Of a DNA stretch of 47,081 nucleotides, positions 14,691 through 22,101 are shown one piece after another. Location: contig DDEI01000072.1 of NCBI GenBank assembly GCA_002336675.1, positions 1-47,081 on the forward strand. Direction: 5' to 3'. Under the pieces are notes generated by a model, which saw only the letters and a program-made list of their open reading frames with translations, was not told the DNA's origin and ran no database searches. The DNA is from Flavobacteriales bacterium UBA1958. Lineage in GTDB: Bacteria > Bacteroidota > Bacteroidia > Flavobacteriales_D > Sanyastnellaceae. A program made the translations under genes and the position numbers. Positions within the stretch are counted from its first letter, which is position 1. Every line of letters starts with the position of its first letter.

Positions 14691-15035
14691 TTGAAGTATA
14701 ATTTATTATTAGTCTCGTTTTTTCTTAGCTCCTTAGGGCTATTCTGTCAAGAAGAAGATCAAAAACTTCCACCTTTCCATATGCTGCCCAAAGACGGAGA
14801 GACAAAGCAAATTTATGAACTAGAGGCTCTAGGTATTTATCAGGTCTTTAATGACAAAGGAGGTTTAGTCTTAGACAGTATAGGAGAGTTCATAGACATG
14901 ACTGGTTTTGACAAAGGCGTTTACTTCATAAAGTTCGAGGGAGAAACGTTTAGATTTGAAAAGACATTAGACAAACCCAATCCAAAAAAGGCTCAGTTTC
15001 CTAAGAAATTGATTTATGACCCGGCTAAGGACTAG
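14691..15035 (+). CDS. Small secreted protein with T9SS sorting-domain-like fold
   Basis: A 114-aa protein with an N-terminal signal peptide (KYNLLLVSFFLSSLGLFCQ), leaving about 94 mature residues. The mature part reads IYELEALGIYQVFNDKGGLV, then EFIDMTGFDKGVYFIKFEG and FRFEK, a pattern very like the C-terminal type IX secretion sorting domain ('v.D..G..v....idvs.l..GvYfi'), here without any cargo domain. The start is TTG 14691; TACTTTCG at about 14661 is a one-mismatch -7 box. I do not recognise a named family. Whether it is exported by the T9SS, is a stand-alone sorting-domain relative, or just shares a beta-sandwich fold cannot be settled from sequence alone. Confidence 0.65.
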   Translation: MKYNLLLVSFFLSSLGLFCQEEDQKLPPFHMLPKDGETKQIYELEALGIYQVFNDKGGLVLDSIGEFIDMTGFDKGVYFIKFEGETFRFEKTLDKPNPKKAQFPKKLIYDPAKD

Positions 15036-15406
15036 GAGAGGCTTGCTGTTTTATTCTCCTTCGATATTAATATACTTGGCTCCAGCATGCTGACAACTAT
15101 CTAGAATTGAGCCTTTTTCTAATGAAGTTAATGGCGTGGAGAAATTATGCTTCACTGTAACATGCATTTCATAAGAACAACTAAAAAACCCTTTTTTAGG
15201 ATTAAGTTCTTCTAGGACAGATTAAAAAAAAACTCTTGGAAGATGGGGAAGTGGGATATCATCAATCTCCCACACAAGTATGACTTTACTGATTGGCGCG
15301 TGATTTTTTTTTGTTTTTAAGTCTCTAACTTTAATTTGGTGAGGTTTCACTATTACGCAAATAGTTCTGGTAGTTAGGTTTTTGAAGAGGTTTATTTGAC
15401 TCTTAT
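15036..15406. other. 371-bp gap between small secreted gene and hemL
   Basis: No complete gene. On the minus strand one frame stays open across almost the whole gap except for a single TAA at 15224-15222 next to a nine-base homopolymer, suggesting gene decay (see the separate entry at 15051-15221). Two further long T tracts lie at about 15304-15318. No terminator with a clear stem was found after hemL. Confidence 0.4.
15051..15221 (-). pseudogene. Possible remnant of a YExHxTV-type protein
   Basis: The minus strand between a TAA at 15224-15222 and a TAA at 15053-15051 encodes 56 residues without a proper start. It contains FFSCSYEMHVTV and, after about 20 residues, DSCQHAGAKYINIEGE. This resembles the first strand-helix-strand unit of a small conserved protein family with a Y-E-x-H-x-T-V beginning, but the rest of the domain is absent: it ends where the next gene begins. 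Upstream the same frame is open again to about 15405. The upstream TAA borders a run of nine A on the plus strand, a likely slippage site. Read as a decayed gene, with low certainty; chance is possible in AT-rich DNA. Confidence 0.3.
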
Positions 15407-16687
15407 TTAAACCTCAAAACTCCCAACAACCTCCAAAACTTTTTCTAAGTCCGAATCGACCAAAGCATCTGTCAAGAACCAAGTCTCATAGGCAGAAGGA
15501 GGAAGGTAAATCCCATTTTCTAACAGGTGGTGAAAGAACTTATTGAATGTTTCTCCTGCAGCATTTTTGGCTGAATTAAAGTCTGTTACTGGATGGTCTG
15601 AAAAGTGAACGCTCAGCATAGAGCCTACTTGATTAATCGTGTGTGGAATGGATTTGCTTTCTAGAATTTGTTGGATTTCTTTAGCTAGGTATTCTGCTCT
15701 CTTAGTCAGTTCTGTATAAATCTCCGGGTGATTTTTTAGAATGGTAAGTGTAGTAAATCCTGCAGCCATTGCTACTGGATTTCCGCTGAGCGTTCCTGCT
15801 TGGTAAACTGGCCCATCAGGCGCTAGGTGATTCATGATTTCTGCTCTACCACCAAAAGCTCCCACAGGCAATCCGCCACCTATTACTTTCCCATAAGTGA
15901 CCAAGTCTGACTGCACATTATAGAGTTCTTGTACACCACCTATGGTTAACCTAAAGCCGGTCATTACTTCGTCAAATATGAGTAATATGTTATGTTGGTC
16001 ACACAACGAACGCAATCCCTCTAAAAACCCTTCAGCAGGAGGTATACAACCCATATTACCAGCTACGGGCTCCACTATAAGGCAAGCCACTTTTCCAGAA
16101 TTGGCTTCCATAATAGCCTTTACGCTTTCTAAATCATTGTAGCGCGCTATAAGCGTGTCGTTAGCTACGGCCTTAGGAACTCCAGGAGAATTAGGCTCTC
16201 CAAAGGTTAACGCTCCACTTCCTGCTTCTATCAGAAAACAATCTGCGTGTCCGTGGTAGCATCCCGCAAATTTTATAATCTTATCTTTTCCAGTAAAGCC
16301 TCGGGCTAACCTTACTGCGCTCATACAAGCTTCAGTTCCAGAGTTCACCATTCTAACTTTGTCTACACTCGGTATGATGCTACAGATAAGCTCTGCCATA
16401 TCTACTTCCCATTCGGTAGGCGCACCGAAACTGGTAGAATCATCCGCCTGCTTCTTGATGGCTTCCAACACTTCTGGGTGTGCATGGCCAAGAATCATAG
16501 GCCCCCAAGAGTTGATGAAGTCTATATATTGTCTTCCATCTACATCATACATATAAGCACCTTTGGCAGACTTCATAAAGAGCGGATTTCCACCCACGCT
16601 TTTAAACGCCCTCACAGGAGAGTTTACTCCACCAGGAATATTTTTCTTAGCTCTATCGAAGAGCTTGATTGATTCGGTGTATATCAT
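15407..16687 (-). CDS. hemL: Glutamate-1-semialdehyde 2,1-aminomutase
   Basis: A 426-aa PLP enzyme converting glutamate-1-semialdehyde to 5-aminolevulinate, the second step of the C5 heme pathway. The sequence has the GGVNSPVRAFKSVGG N-terminus, MVNSGTEACMSAVRLARG, the cofactor aspartate in LLIFDEVMTGFR and the Schiff-base lysine in VTYGKVIGGGLPVGAFGG at about residue 265. Length is exactly typical. It is the last gene of the minus-strand heme run hemA-hemCD-hemE-hemF-hemB-hemL, 116 bp after hemB, so it may be expressed with the run or on its own. Confidence 0.97.
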   Translation of the reverse strand: MIYTESIKLFDRAKKNIPGGVNSPVRAFKSVGGNPLFMKSAKGAYMYDVDGRQYIDFINSWGPMILGHAHPEVLEAIKKQADDSTSFGAPTEWEVDMAELICSIIPSVDKVRMVNSGTEACMSAVRLARGFTGKDKIIKFAGCYHGHADCFLIEAGSGALTFGEPNSPGVPKAVANDTLIARYNDLESVKAIMEANSGKVACLIVEPVAGNMGCIPPAEGFLEGLRSLCDQHNILLIFDEVMTGFRLTIGGVQELYNVQSDLVTYGKVIGGGLPVGAFGGRAEIMNHLAPDGPVYQAGTLSGNPVAMAAGFTTLTILKNHPEIYTELTKRAEYLAKEIQQILESKSIPHTINQVGSMLSVHFSDHPVTDFNSAKNAAGETFNKFFHHLLENGIYLPPSAYETWFLTDALVDSDLEKVLEVVGSFEV

Positions 16688-16728
16688 GAATCCTTAGTTT
16701 TTAGCTTATTATTCTTACTTAGTCGAGA

Positions 16729-16745
16729 GTCCAAAGTCCAAAGTC
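16729..16745. repeat. Intergenic heptamer repeat between hemB and hemL
   Basis: Two copies of GTCCAAA followed by GTC lie in tandem. Short 7-bp tandem units of this kind also occur at 18807-18826 between hemE and hemF with a different unit. No function is evident. Confidence 0.6.
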
Positions 16746-16803
16746 TTCATGCGTATTAAGTAGACTTTCGGCTTCTTTGACACTTTCTCTTTTGAACTCT
16801 TTT

Positions 16804-17802
16804 TTAATTTCTCTCCAACAACCTAATAATATCTTTAGCAAAGTAAGTCGCTATCATATCTGCTCCAGCTCTTTTTATGGAAAGGGTAGTTTCTAAAACG
16901 GTACTGTCGTAATCTAACCATCCTTTCTGGGCTGCAGCTTGTATCATGCTGTATTCTCCACTTACTTGATATGCTGCTATGGGGGTGTTAAAGTTCTGCT
17001 TTGCAATGCTTATAATATCCAAATAACTCAGCGCTGGCTTCACCATAATAATGTCAGCACCTTCAGATATATCGAGCTCCATTTCCTGAAGAGCCACCCT
17101 AGAGTTGCCTGGATTCATCTGGTATGTTTTCTTGTCTGTAGGCACATTTTTTACATCCACGGGAGCAGAGTCAAGTGCATCTCTAAATGGACCGTAAAAG
17201 CACGATGCATACTTGGCGCTATAAGCTAGTATACCTGTGTCTTCATATCCTTCCTCCTCCAGCACTTCTCTGATAAAACCTATTCTGCCGTCCATCATGT
17301 CTGAAGGAGCTATAAAATCAGCACCGGCTTCTGCATGAGTGATAGCCATTTCACCTAGTATTTCACAGGTATCATCATTTAGTATTTTTCCGTCTTGAAC
17401 TATACCGTCATGACCTAAGCTAGAATAGGGGTCCATGGCTACATCGGAAAAAACAAGCATTTGAGGGCAAACGTTTTTGATTTCTGTAATGGCAGTTTGC
17501 ATTAATCCCTGAGGATTTATAGCTTCGGTACCGGCATTATCCTTCAGTGCGTCAGCCACTTTCACGAAGAGCATCACACCTTTAATTCCCATAGAGTAAA
17601 GCTCTTTCACCTCTTTTACTGCTAAGTCCAGAGAGAATCTAAAGTAGTTCGGCATAGAAGAAATTTCTTCTTTCAATCCTTTGCCTTCCACAACAAAAAC
17701 TGGAGCCAACAAGTCATTAGGCGTTAGCCAATTCTCCTGAACCAATGCTCTTATAGAGGCATTTTTTCTTAATCTTCTGGGTCTTGTGTCTGGAAATTCC
17801 AT
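16804..17802 (-). CDS. hemB: Porphobilinogen synthase (5-aminolevulinate dehydratase)
   Basis: A 332-aa enzyme that condenses two 5-aminolevulinate molecules to porphobilinogen. The two active-site lysines are visible in YSAKYASCFYGPFRDA and IIMVKPALSYLDI. In the metal-site region the sequence reads VFSDVAMDPYSSLGHDG, the aspartate-rich form rather than the three-cysteine zinc form, which indicates a magnesium-type enzyme. Typical N-terminus FPDTRPRRLRKN. It sits between hemF (88 bp upstream) and hemL. Confidence 0.97.
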   Translation of the reverse strand: MEFPDTRPRRLRKNASIRALVQENWLTPNDLLAPVFVVEGKGLKEEISSMPNYFRFSLDLAVKEVKELYSMGIKGVMLFVKVADALKDNAGTEAINPQGLMQTAITEIKNVCPQMLVFSDVAMDPYSSLGHDGIVQDGKILNDDTCEILGEMAITHAEAGADFIAPSDMMDGRIGFIREVLEEEGYEDTGILAYSAKYASCFYGPFRDALDSAPVDVKNVPTDKKTYQMNPGNSRVALQEMELDISEGADIIMVKPALSYLDIISIAKQNFNTPIAAYQVSGEYSMIQAAAQKGWLDYDSTVLETTLSIKRAGADMIATYFAKDIIRLLERN

Positions 17803-17890
17803 TATGTAAAATTGAGGTTTTATTATGTCAAAAGTATTGTTGATTGCGTTTTAGAGATAAATTTAATCCCTAATCTGAATTAGGCAAGAT

Positions 17891-18799
17891 TCAAACCCAA
17901 TCTACAGCCTTCAAATGCTCCACCAGCTCCGCTTCTCTACTTCCTGGTTCAGGTTCATTCATATATTCCCAGCGAACAGTTGGAGGTAGGCTCATTAAAA
18001 TAGATTCTGTTCGTCCGTTGGTTTTTATTCCGAAATGCGTCCCTCTGTCATGCAGAAGATTGAATTCTACATAGCGTCCTCTTCTAATTTCTTGCCACAC
18101 TTTTTGTACTGGTGTATACGTTTTGCTTTTGTGCGTTGCAATAATTTTACTGTAAATAGGCAAAAAGCTATCTCCAACAGATTGTGTCATCTGCATCCAA
18201 TCCTCACTAGTTTTTTCTGCTGTGGGTTTCAAATAATCAAAGAATACTCCTCCAATACCACGAGTTTCTCCACGGTGTGAGTTATAGAAATATTTGTCAC
18301 ACTTGTCTTTATATTCAGGATAAAGCTCTTCACCGAAAGGGTCACAAGCAGCTTTTAAACTGGTATGAAAGAACTTAGCATCTGCTTTATCTAAGTAGTA
18401 AGGAGTAAGGTCAGTACCGCCACCAAACCATCCATTAACGTACTCTCCCTTTTCGTCATAAATTTCGAAGTAGCGCACATTCATGTGTATAGTTGGAATC
18501 ATTGGACTCTTAGGATGTATCACTAGAGACAAACCACAAGCGAAGAAATCTTCGTAATCCACTTTAAGCTGTTTCATAGCCATTCCTCCAAGTTTCCCGA
18601 AGACTACGGAAGTATTCACACCACCTTTTTCTATAACATCTCCACCAGCAATAACACGTGTCCTACCTCCACCACCGCCATCGCGCTCCCAATTATCCTC
18701 TTCAAACGTAGCAGAACCATCAGAAGCTTCAAGTCCACTGCATATTTGGTCTTGGAGTGCGTGAATGTATTTTATGAATTGGTCTTTGATGCTGTTCAT
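17891..18799 (-). CDS. hemF: Oxygen-dependent coproporphyrinogen III oxidase
   Basis: A 302-aa cytoplasmic enzyme that decarboxylates two propionates of coproporphyrinogen III using oxygen. Family features seen: NWERDGGGGGRTRVI, FACGLSLVIHPKSPMIPTIHMNVRYFE, WFGGGTDLTPYYL, GIGGVFFDYL and the C-terminal FNLLHDRGTHFGIKT and GRTESILMSLPP. The aerobic HemF and the HemY-type HemG in the same cluster point to an aerobic pathway. It lies 76 bp downstream of hemE; the spacer carries a perfect hairpin. Confidence 0.97.
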   Translation of the reverse strand: MNSIKDQFIKYIHALQDQICSGLEASDGSATFEEDNWERDGGGGGRTRVIAGGDVIEKGGVNTSVVFGKLGGMAMKQLKVDYEDFFACGLSLVIHPKSPMIPTIHMNVRYFEIYDEKGEYVNGWFGGGTDLTPYYLDKADAKFFHTSLKAACDPFGEELYPEYKDKCDKYFYNSHRGETRGIGGVFFDYLKPTAEKTSEDWMQMTQSVGDSFLPIYSKIIATHKSKTYTPVQKVWQEIRRGRYVEFNLLHDRGTHFGIKTNGRTESILMSLPPTVRWEYMNEPEPGSREAELVEHLKAVDWV

Positions 18800-18806
18800 T
18801 TGATTT

Positions 18807-18850
18807 GAAATTAGAAATTAGAAATTCGAGATTAATTTCAAATCTCGAAT
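18807..18850. repeat. Heptamer repeat and perfect hairpin between hemE and hemF
   Basis: 18807-18826 is two copies of GAAATTA plus GAAATT. It runs into a perfect 10-bp inverted repeat, ATTCGAGATT at 18824-18833 and AATCTCGAAT at 18841-18850, with a 7-base loop. There is no T run on either side, so it is not a classic terminator; it may mark an RNA-processing or stability element between hemE and hemF. Confidence 0.6.
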
Positions 18851-18875
18851 AGCGAACTTTGAATCAGTTTGGGTT

Positions 18876-19904
18876 TTATTTCGAATAATTTTTAACCGCA
18901 TCTACAAAAGCCTTCGCATGGTCCACTGGAATATTAGGTAGGATTCCGTGTCCTAGATTAGCTATATATTTAGTAGTCCCGAAACCGTCTATCATTTCCT
19001 TCACCATTTTCTGAATCTCTGGAATAGGACTGAGTAGGCGAGAAGGGTCAAAGTTTCCTTGCAGTGTAATGTCGTTTCCAACTAAACTTCTAGCATACTC
19101 TGGAGTCACTGTCCAGTCTAGGCCTAAAGCGGAAGCTCCAGAAGCGGCAAGTTGGGGAAGTGCATAATGCGCTCCTTTAGCAAAAAGTATTACAGGCACT
19201 CCATGAACACTTTTAGTAATACGCTCCATGTAAGGAAGAGAAAACTCTGCATAATCGGCAGGAGAAAGCATACCTCCCCACGAATCAAATACTTGAACTG
19301 CGTTAACTCCTGCATCTATCTTAGCTTGGAGATACTCTATGGTTAAGTTGGTAATCTTATCTAGTAATTTCTTAGCGGCTTCTGGTTGTTCGAAACAGAA
19401 CTGCTTGGCCTTGTCGAAGGTCTTAGAACCTTCACCTTGAACCATATAACATAAGATAGTCCAGGGAGAACCAGCGAATCCTATTAAGGGAACGTCATTA
19501 TTTAGTGCCTCTTTAGTAAGGTGTACAGACTTGATTACATGGCTTAACGATTCCTCTATAGTCGGGTGGAGTAGTTTGTCTACATCAGCCATAGAAGTAA
19601 TAGGTTCAGGCAGAACAGGGCCTATACCTGTAATTATATCTACTGGACATCCCATAGCTTTAGGAATTACTAGGATATCTGAAAACAAAATAGCAGCATC
19701 TACACCCACTTGGTGAATAGGCATTACTGTAATTTCTGTAGCTAATTCAGGGTTTTCTGCTCTTTCGAAAAAGCTGTATTTAGCTTTTAGCTTCATGAAA
19801 TCAGGAAGGTAACGCCCTGCTTGACGCATCATCCAGACCGGAGGTCTTTCAAGCGTTTCTCCCTTTAGAGCTCTTAAAAATATATCGTTTTTAATCTTTT
19901 CCAT
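18876..19904 (-). CDS. hemE: Uroporphyrinogen decarboxylase
   Basis: About 342 aa. It removes four acetate carboxyls from uroporphyrinogen III to give coproporphyrinogen III. Signature PPVWMMRQAGRYLPDF near the N-terminus, AILFSDILVIPKAMG, the loop GFAGSPWTILCYMVQG, FDSWGGMLSP and the C-terminal NLGHGILPNIPVDH are all present. The start is taken as the ATG at 19904, which overlaps the end of the hemC-hemD fusion by 14 bp; a TTG at 19913 would add three residues. The overlap implies translational coupling with the enzyme making its substrate. Confidence 0.97.
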   Translation of the reverse strand: MEKIKNDIFLRALKGETLERPPVWMMRQAGRYLPDFMKLKAKYSFFERAENPELATEITVMPIHQVGVDAAILFSDILVIPKAMGCPVDIITGIGPVLPEPITSMADVDKLLHPTIEESLSHVIKSVHLTKEALNNDVPLIGFAGSPWTILCYMVQGEGSKTFDKAKQFCFEQPEAAKKLLDKITNLTIEYLQAKIDAGVNAVQVFDSWGGMLSPADYAEFSLPYMERITKSVHGVPVILFAKGAHYALPQLAASGASALGLDWTVTPEYARSLVGNDITLQGNFDPSRLLSPIPEIQKMVKEMIDGFGTTKYIANLGHGILPNIPVDHAKAFVDAVKNYSK

Positions 19905-22101
19905 TTGTCTCAAAATGATTCTGTAACGCTTGTAGTAAGTGTTCGTATTCGTATACCTCTGGAGTGATTACATTCTCCAATTTGGTGTTTTCCTGGTCGT
20001 CATACTTTAATGCGATGTACTCAGCAGTAGTTTTTCCTATGGCAGAAACCACAGCATTTTCAGGAATGTAATTGTGTTCGTTAAAACTGTCTACTCCGCT
20101 CGGACTAAAGAACATGAGGGCTTTGTAGTCCTCCAGGTCTTCTATTCTAGGAGTTATAAGTTCCGTCTTATAGACAGTGTGAGAACTTAAAGTCATTTCA
20201 TGAACTTCAAACTCCTCTATTAGAGCCATGTCACTTTTGTTTCCATGAAACCACATGAATCTTTCTTTTTCAGAAGCCTTAGCTACTTCAGTCAGTTCTG
20301 AAGCTGAGTTCACTTGATGAATAGCTTTTACTTTTCCGTCAAAGAAATTAGCTACTCTAGGTCCCACGCAGAAAACATGCTTGTGAATCATAGAAGTGCT
20401 TTTCAATACGGAAGTGATCGCTGAAACTGAGTTTAAGCTGCTAAAGACCCAGTTGTTAGTCGACTTGAGTGCGTAGCTTACTGCATAAGATTCAAAATCT
20501 GGTTGAGTTTCTATGACTTCTACAGCTGTTAACCCCAATCCTAATTTTCTTCCTGCATTTATCCTTGGAGGTGTTAGCTTTTTAAGGCATAACACTTTAG
20601 GGAATCCATCTGCTAAAGGAATCTCTTTTGATGCCGACTGTTTAATGCTAATAGACTTCAATTCAGGAGCAGCCAATTCCTTTACTTCTTCTATAATGTC
20701 CTTTTGTGGTTCTTCGATAGCTTTTACTGGACTCTCATCTACAGTTTCGGTAGGAGTTTCGTTACTCGGAGACTCTTCTGTTACTTCCGTTTTAGTCCTT
20801 TTAATGCTAATAGACTTCAATTCAGGGGCAGCCACAGTTTCTTCCTTTACTTCTTCTTTAGCGTCAATCTGTATGTCTTCTTTTTTCTCTATGGTCTTTT
20901 CTGCTGGCTTTTCTTCCACAGCTGTTAAAGTTCGCTTGATAGATATCGGCTTCAATACTATCTTTTTCTCTTCGACTTCTTCAGCTTCAATTTCTAACTC
21001 AGCTGGGGCTTCTTTAAGCGTTATTATAGTCCTTTTAATAGACAGCGGTTTTAGCTTTGTTTCATTCTCCTCTAAATCCTCAGCTTTTTCGCTAGGTTTT
21101 TCTATTGCACGTGTTGTTTCTTTTTCGATAACAACTGGCTCAGGTTCCTTTTCTTTTGTTGGATTTTCTGTTTTAGCTGAATCTAGTTTGTTCAATTCGG
21201 CTTCTTTCAGCGCTTTCATAAGCTCTTTTCCGCCATTGGCTAACATGGCTTGGGCAGTTTCTTTTCCTAATTTATCACACGTAGTTAGTCCTTTTTTATT
21301 TACTTGATAAACATGTGCTTTACCATCCTCTGATAAAAGTGAAGCTTTAACTTCTACTGAGCGTTTCACGATTTGTGCGTGAGCTCCTATAGGCGCGGTA
21401 CATCCGCCTTCTAATGCTTTTAATAAATCACGCTCTACTTGAGCACAGATTTCAGTGTTCTTGTCATTGATCTCAGCTAGAGATGCTTTTAGCTTTTTGC
21501 TTTTGTTTAAGCAGAAAACACCTACTATTCCTTGAGCAGGAGCAGGAGTCATCCAATCTAGAATTTCTACATTTTTCGGAGCTAAGCCTAATCTATCCAG
21601 GCCTGCTTTGGCTAGAATAACACCGTCTACCGATTCCAAATCTATTTTCTGGAGTCTGGTAGGGACATTTCCACGCAGATTCTCCAGCGCATGCTCTGGG
21701 TATTTATTCTGCCAGAAAGCTCTTCTTCTTAAGCTACCACTAGCTAAAGTGAATTTTTTAGTCTTCTTAAATTTAGAACTCGAAATAAGCACATCATAAG
21801 GATTAGCTCTTTCTAAAACAGCACATTGAACTACCCCTTTAGGTGGAGAAGTGGGTACATCTTTAAGAGAGTGTACAGCCACATCTATTTCTCCTAACAA
21901 TAGAGCGTCATCTAATTCTTTAGTGAAAACCCCAACCAATCCCATCTCATGAAGCTTTGCCTTTCGGTCTTTATCTCCAGTAGATTGAATAATTTTGACT
22001 TCTGATTCATGCCCTTTTTCGGCTAAGAGTTCTTTTACCTTATTCGCTTGCCAGAGAGCTAATTCACTTCCTCTGGTGCCTATTATGATAGGTTTTGTCA
22101 T
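19891..22101 (-). CDS. hemCD: Bifunctional HemC-HemD fusion: porphobilinogen deaminase plus uroporphyrinogen-III synthase, with a repeat-bearing linker
   Basis: A 736-aa protein. Residues 1 to about 305 are porphobilinogen deaminase: IGTRGSELALWQAN, VHSLKDVPTSPPKG, LRGNVPTRL, and C234 in LEGGCTAPIGAHA, which anchors the dipyrromethane cofactor. Residues about 500-736 are uroporphyrinogen-III synthase, with WVFSSLNSVSAI, VFCVGPRVANFF and MFFSPSGVDSFNEH. Between them is a 190-residue linker rich in E, K, P and T with four copies of an (L)K(P/S)(L/I)SIKRT motif (SIKR at 354, 387, 432; SIKQ at 485). Fusion lets hydroxymethylbilane, which closes spontaneously to the wrong isomer, pass directly to HemD. 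HemC-HemD fusions are known in other bacteria; the linker repeats are unusual. It abuts hemA (stop and start adjacent). Confidence 0.93.
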   Translation of the reverse strand: MTKPIIIGTRGSELALWQANKVKELLAEKGHESEVKIIQSTGDKDRKAKLHEMGLVGVFTKELDDALLLGEIDVAVHSLKDVPTSPPKGVVQCAVLERANPYDVLISSSKFKKTKKFTLASGSLRRRAFWQNKYPEHALENLRGNVPTRLQKIDLESVDGVILAKAGLDRLGLAPKNVEILDWMTPAPAQGIVGVFCLNKSKKLKASLAEINDKNTEICAQVERDLLKALEGGCTAPIGAHAQIVKRSVEVKASLLSEDGKAHVYQVNKKGLTTCDKLGKETAQAMLANGGKELMKALKEAELNKLDSAKTENPTKEKEPEPVVIEKETTRAIEKPSEKAEDLEENETKLKPLSIKRTIITLKEAPAELEIEAEEVEEKKIVLKPISIKRTLTAVEEKPAEKTIEKKEDIQIDAKEEVKEETVAAPELKSISIKRTKTEVTEESPSNETPTETVDESPVKAIEEPQKDIIEEVKELAAPELKSISIKQSASKEIPLADGFPKVLCLKKLTPPRINAGRKLGLGLTAVEVIETQPDFESYAVSYALKSTNNWVFSSLNSVSAITSVLKSTSMIHKHVFCVGPRVANFFDGKVKAIHQVNSASELTEVAKASEKERFMWFHGNKSDMALIEEFEVHEMTLSSHTVYKTELITPRIEDLEDYKALMFFSPSGVDSFNEHNYIPENAVVSAIGKTTAEYIALKYDDQENTKLENVITPEVYEYEHLLQALQNHFETNGKD
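20641..20675 (-). repeat. Linker repeat copy, HemD-proximal
   Basis: This 35-bp segment, encoding the AAPELKSISIK part of the fourth linker motif, is nearly identical to 20800-20834 (one base differs that I can see). The copies are 159 bp (53 codons) apart, so the linker grew at least partly by recent in-frame duplication. Confidence 0.7.
20800..20834 (-). repeat. Linker repeat copy, HemC-proximal
   Basis: Partner of the 20641-20675 repeat; it encodes AAPELKSISIK of the third linker motif. The first two motifs (around residues 354 and 387) are conserved at protein level but more diverged in DNA. Confidence 0.7.

Noticed and set aside
20513..21307. Plus-strand 264-aa serine/phenylalanine-rich open frame antisense to the hemC-hemD linker
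   Set aside because: It is the complement of the E/K-rich linker: GAA/GAG and AAA codons read backwards as TTC/CTC and TTT. It has no plausible domain and lies wholly within a certain gene.
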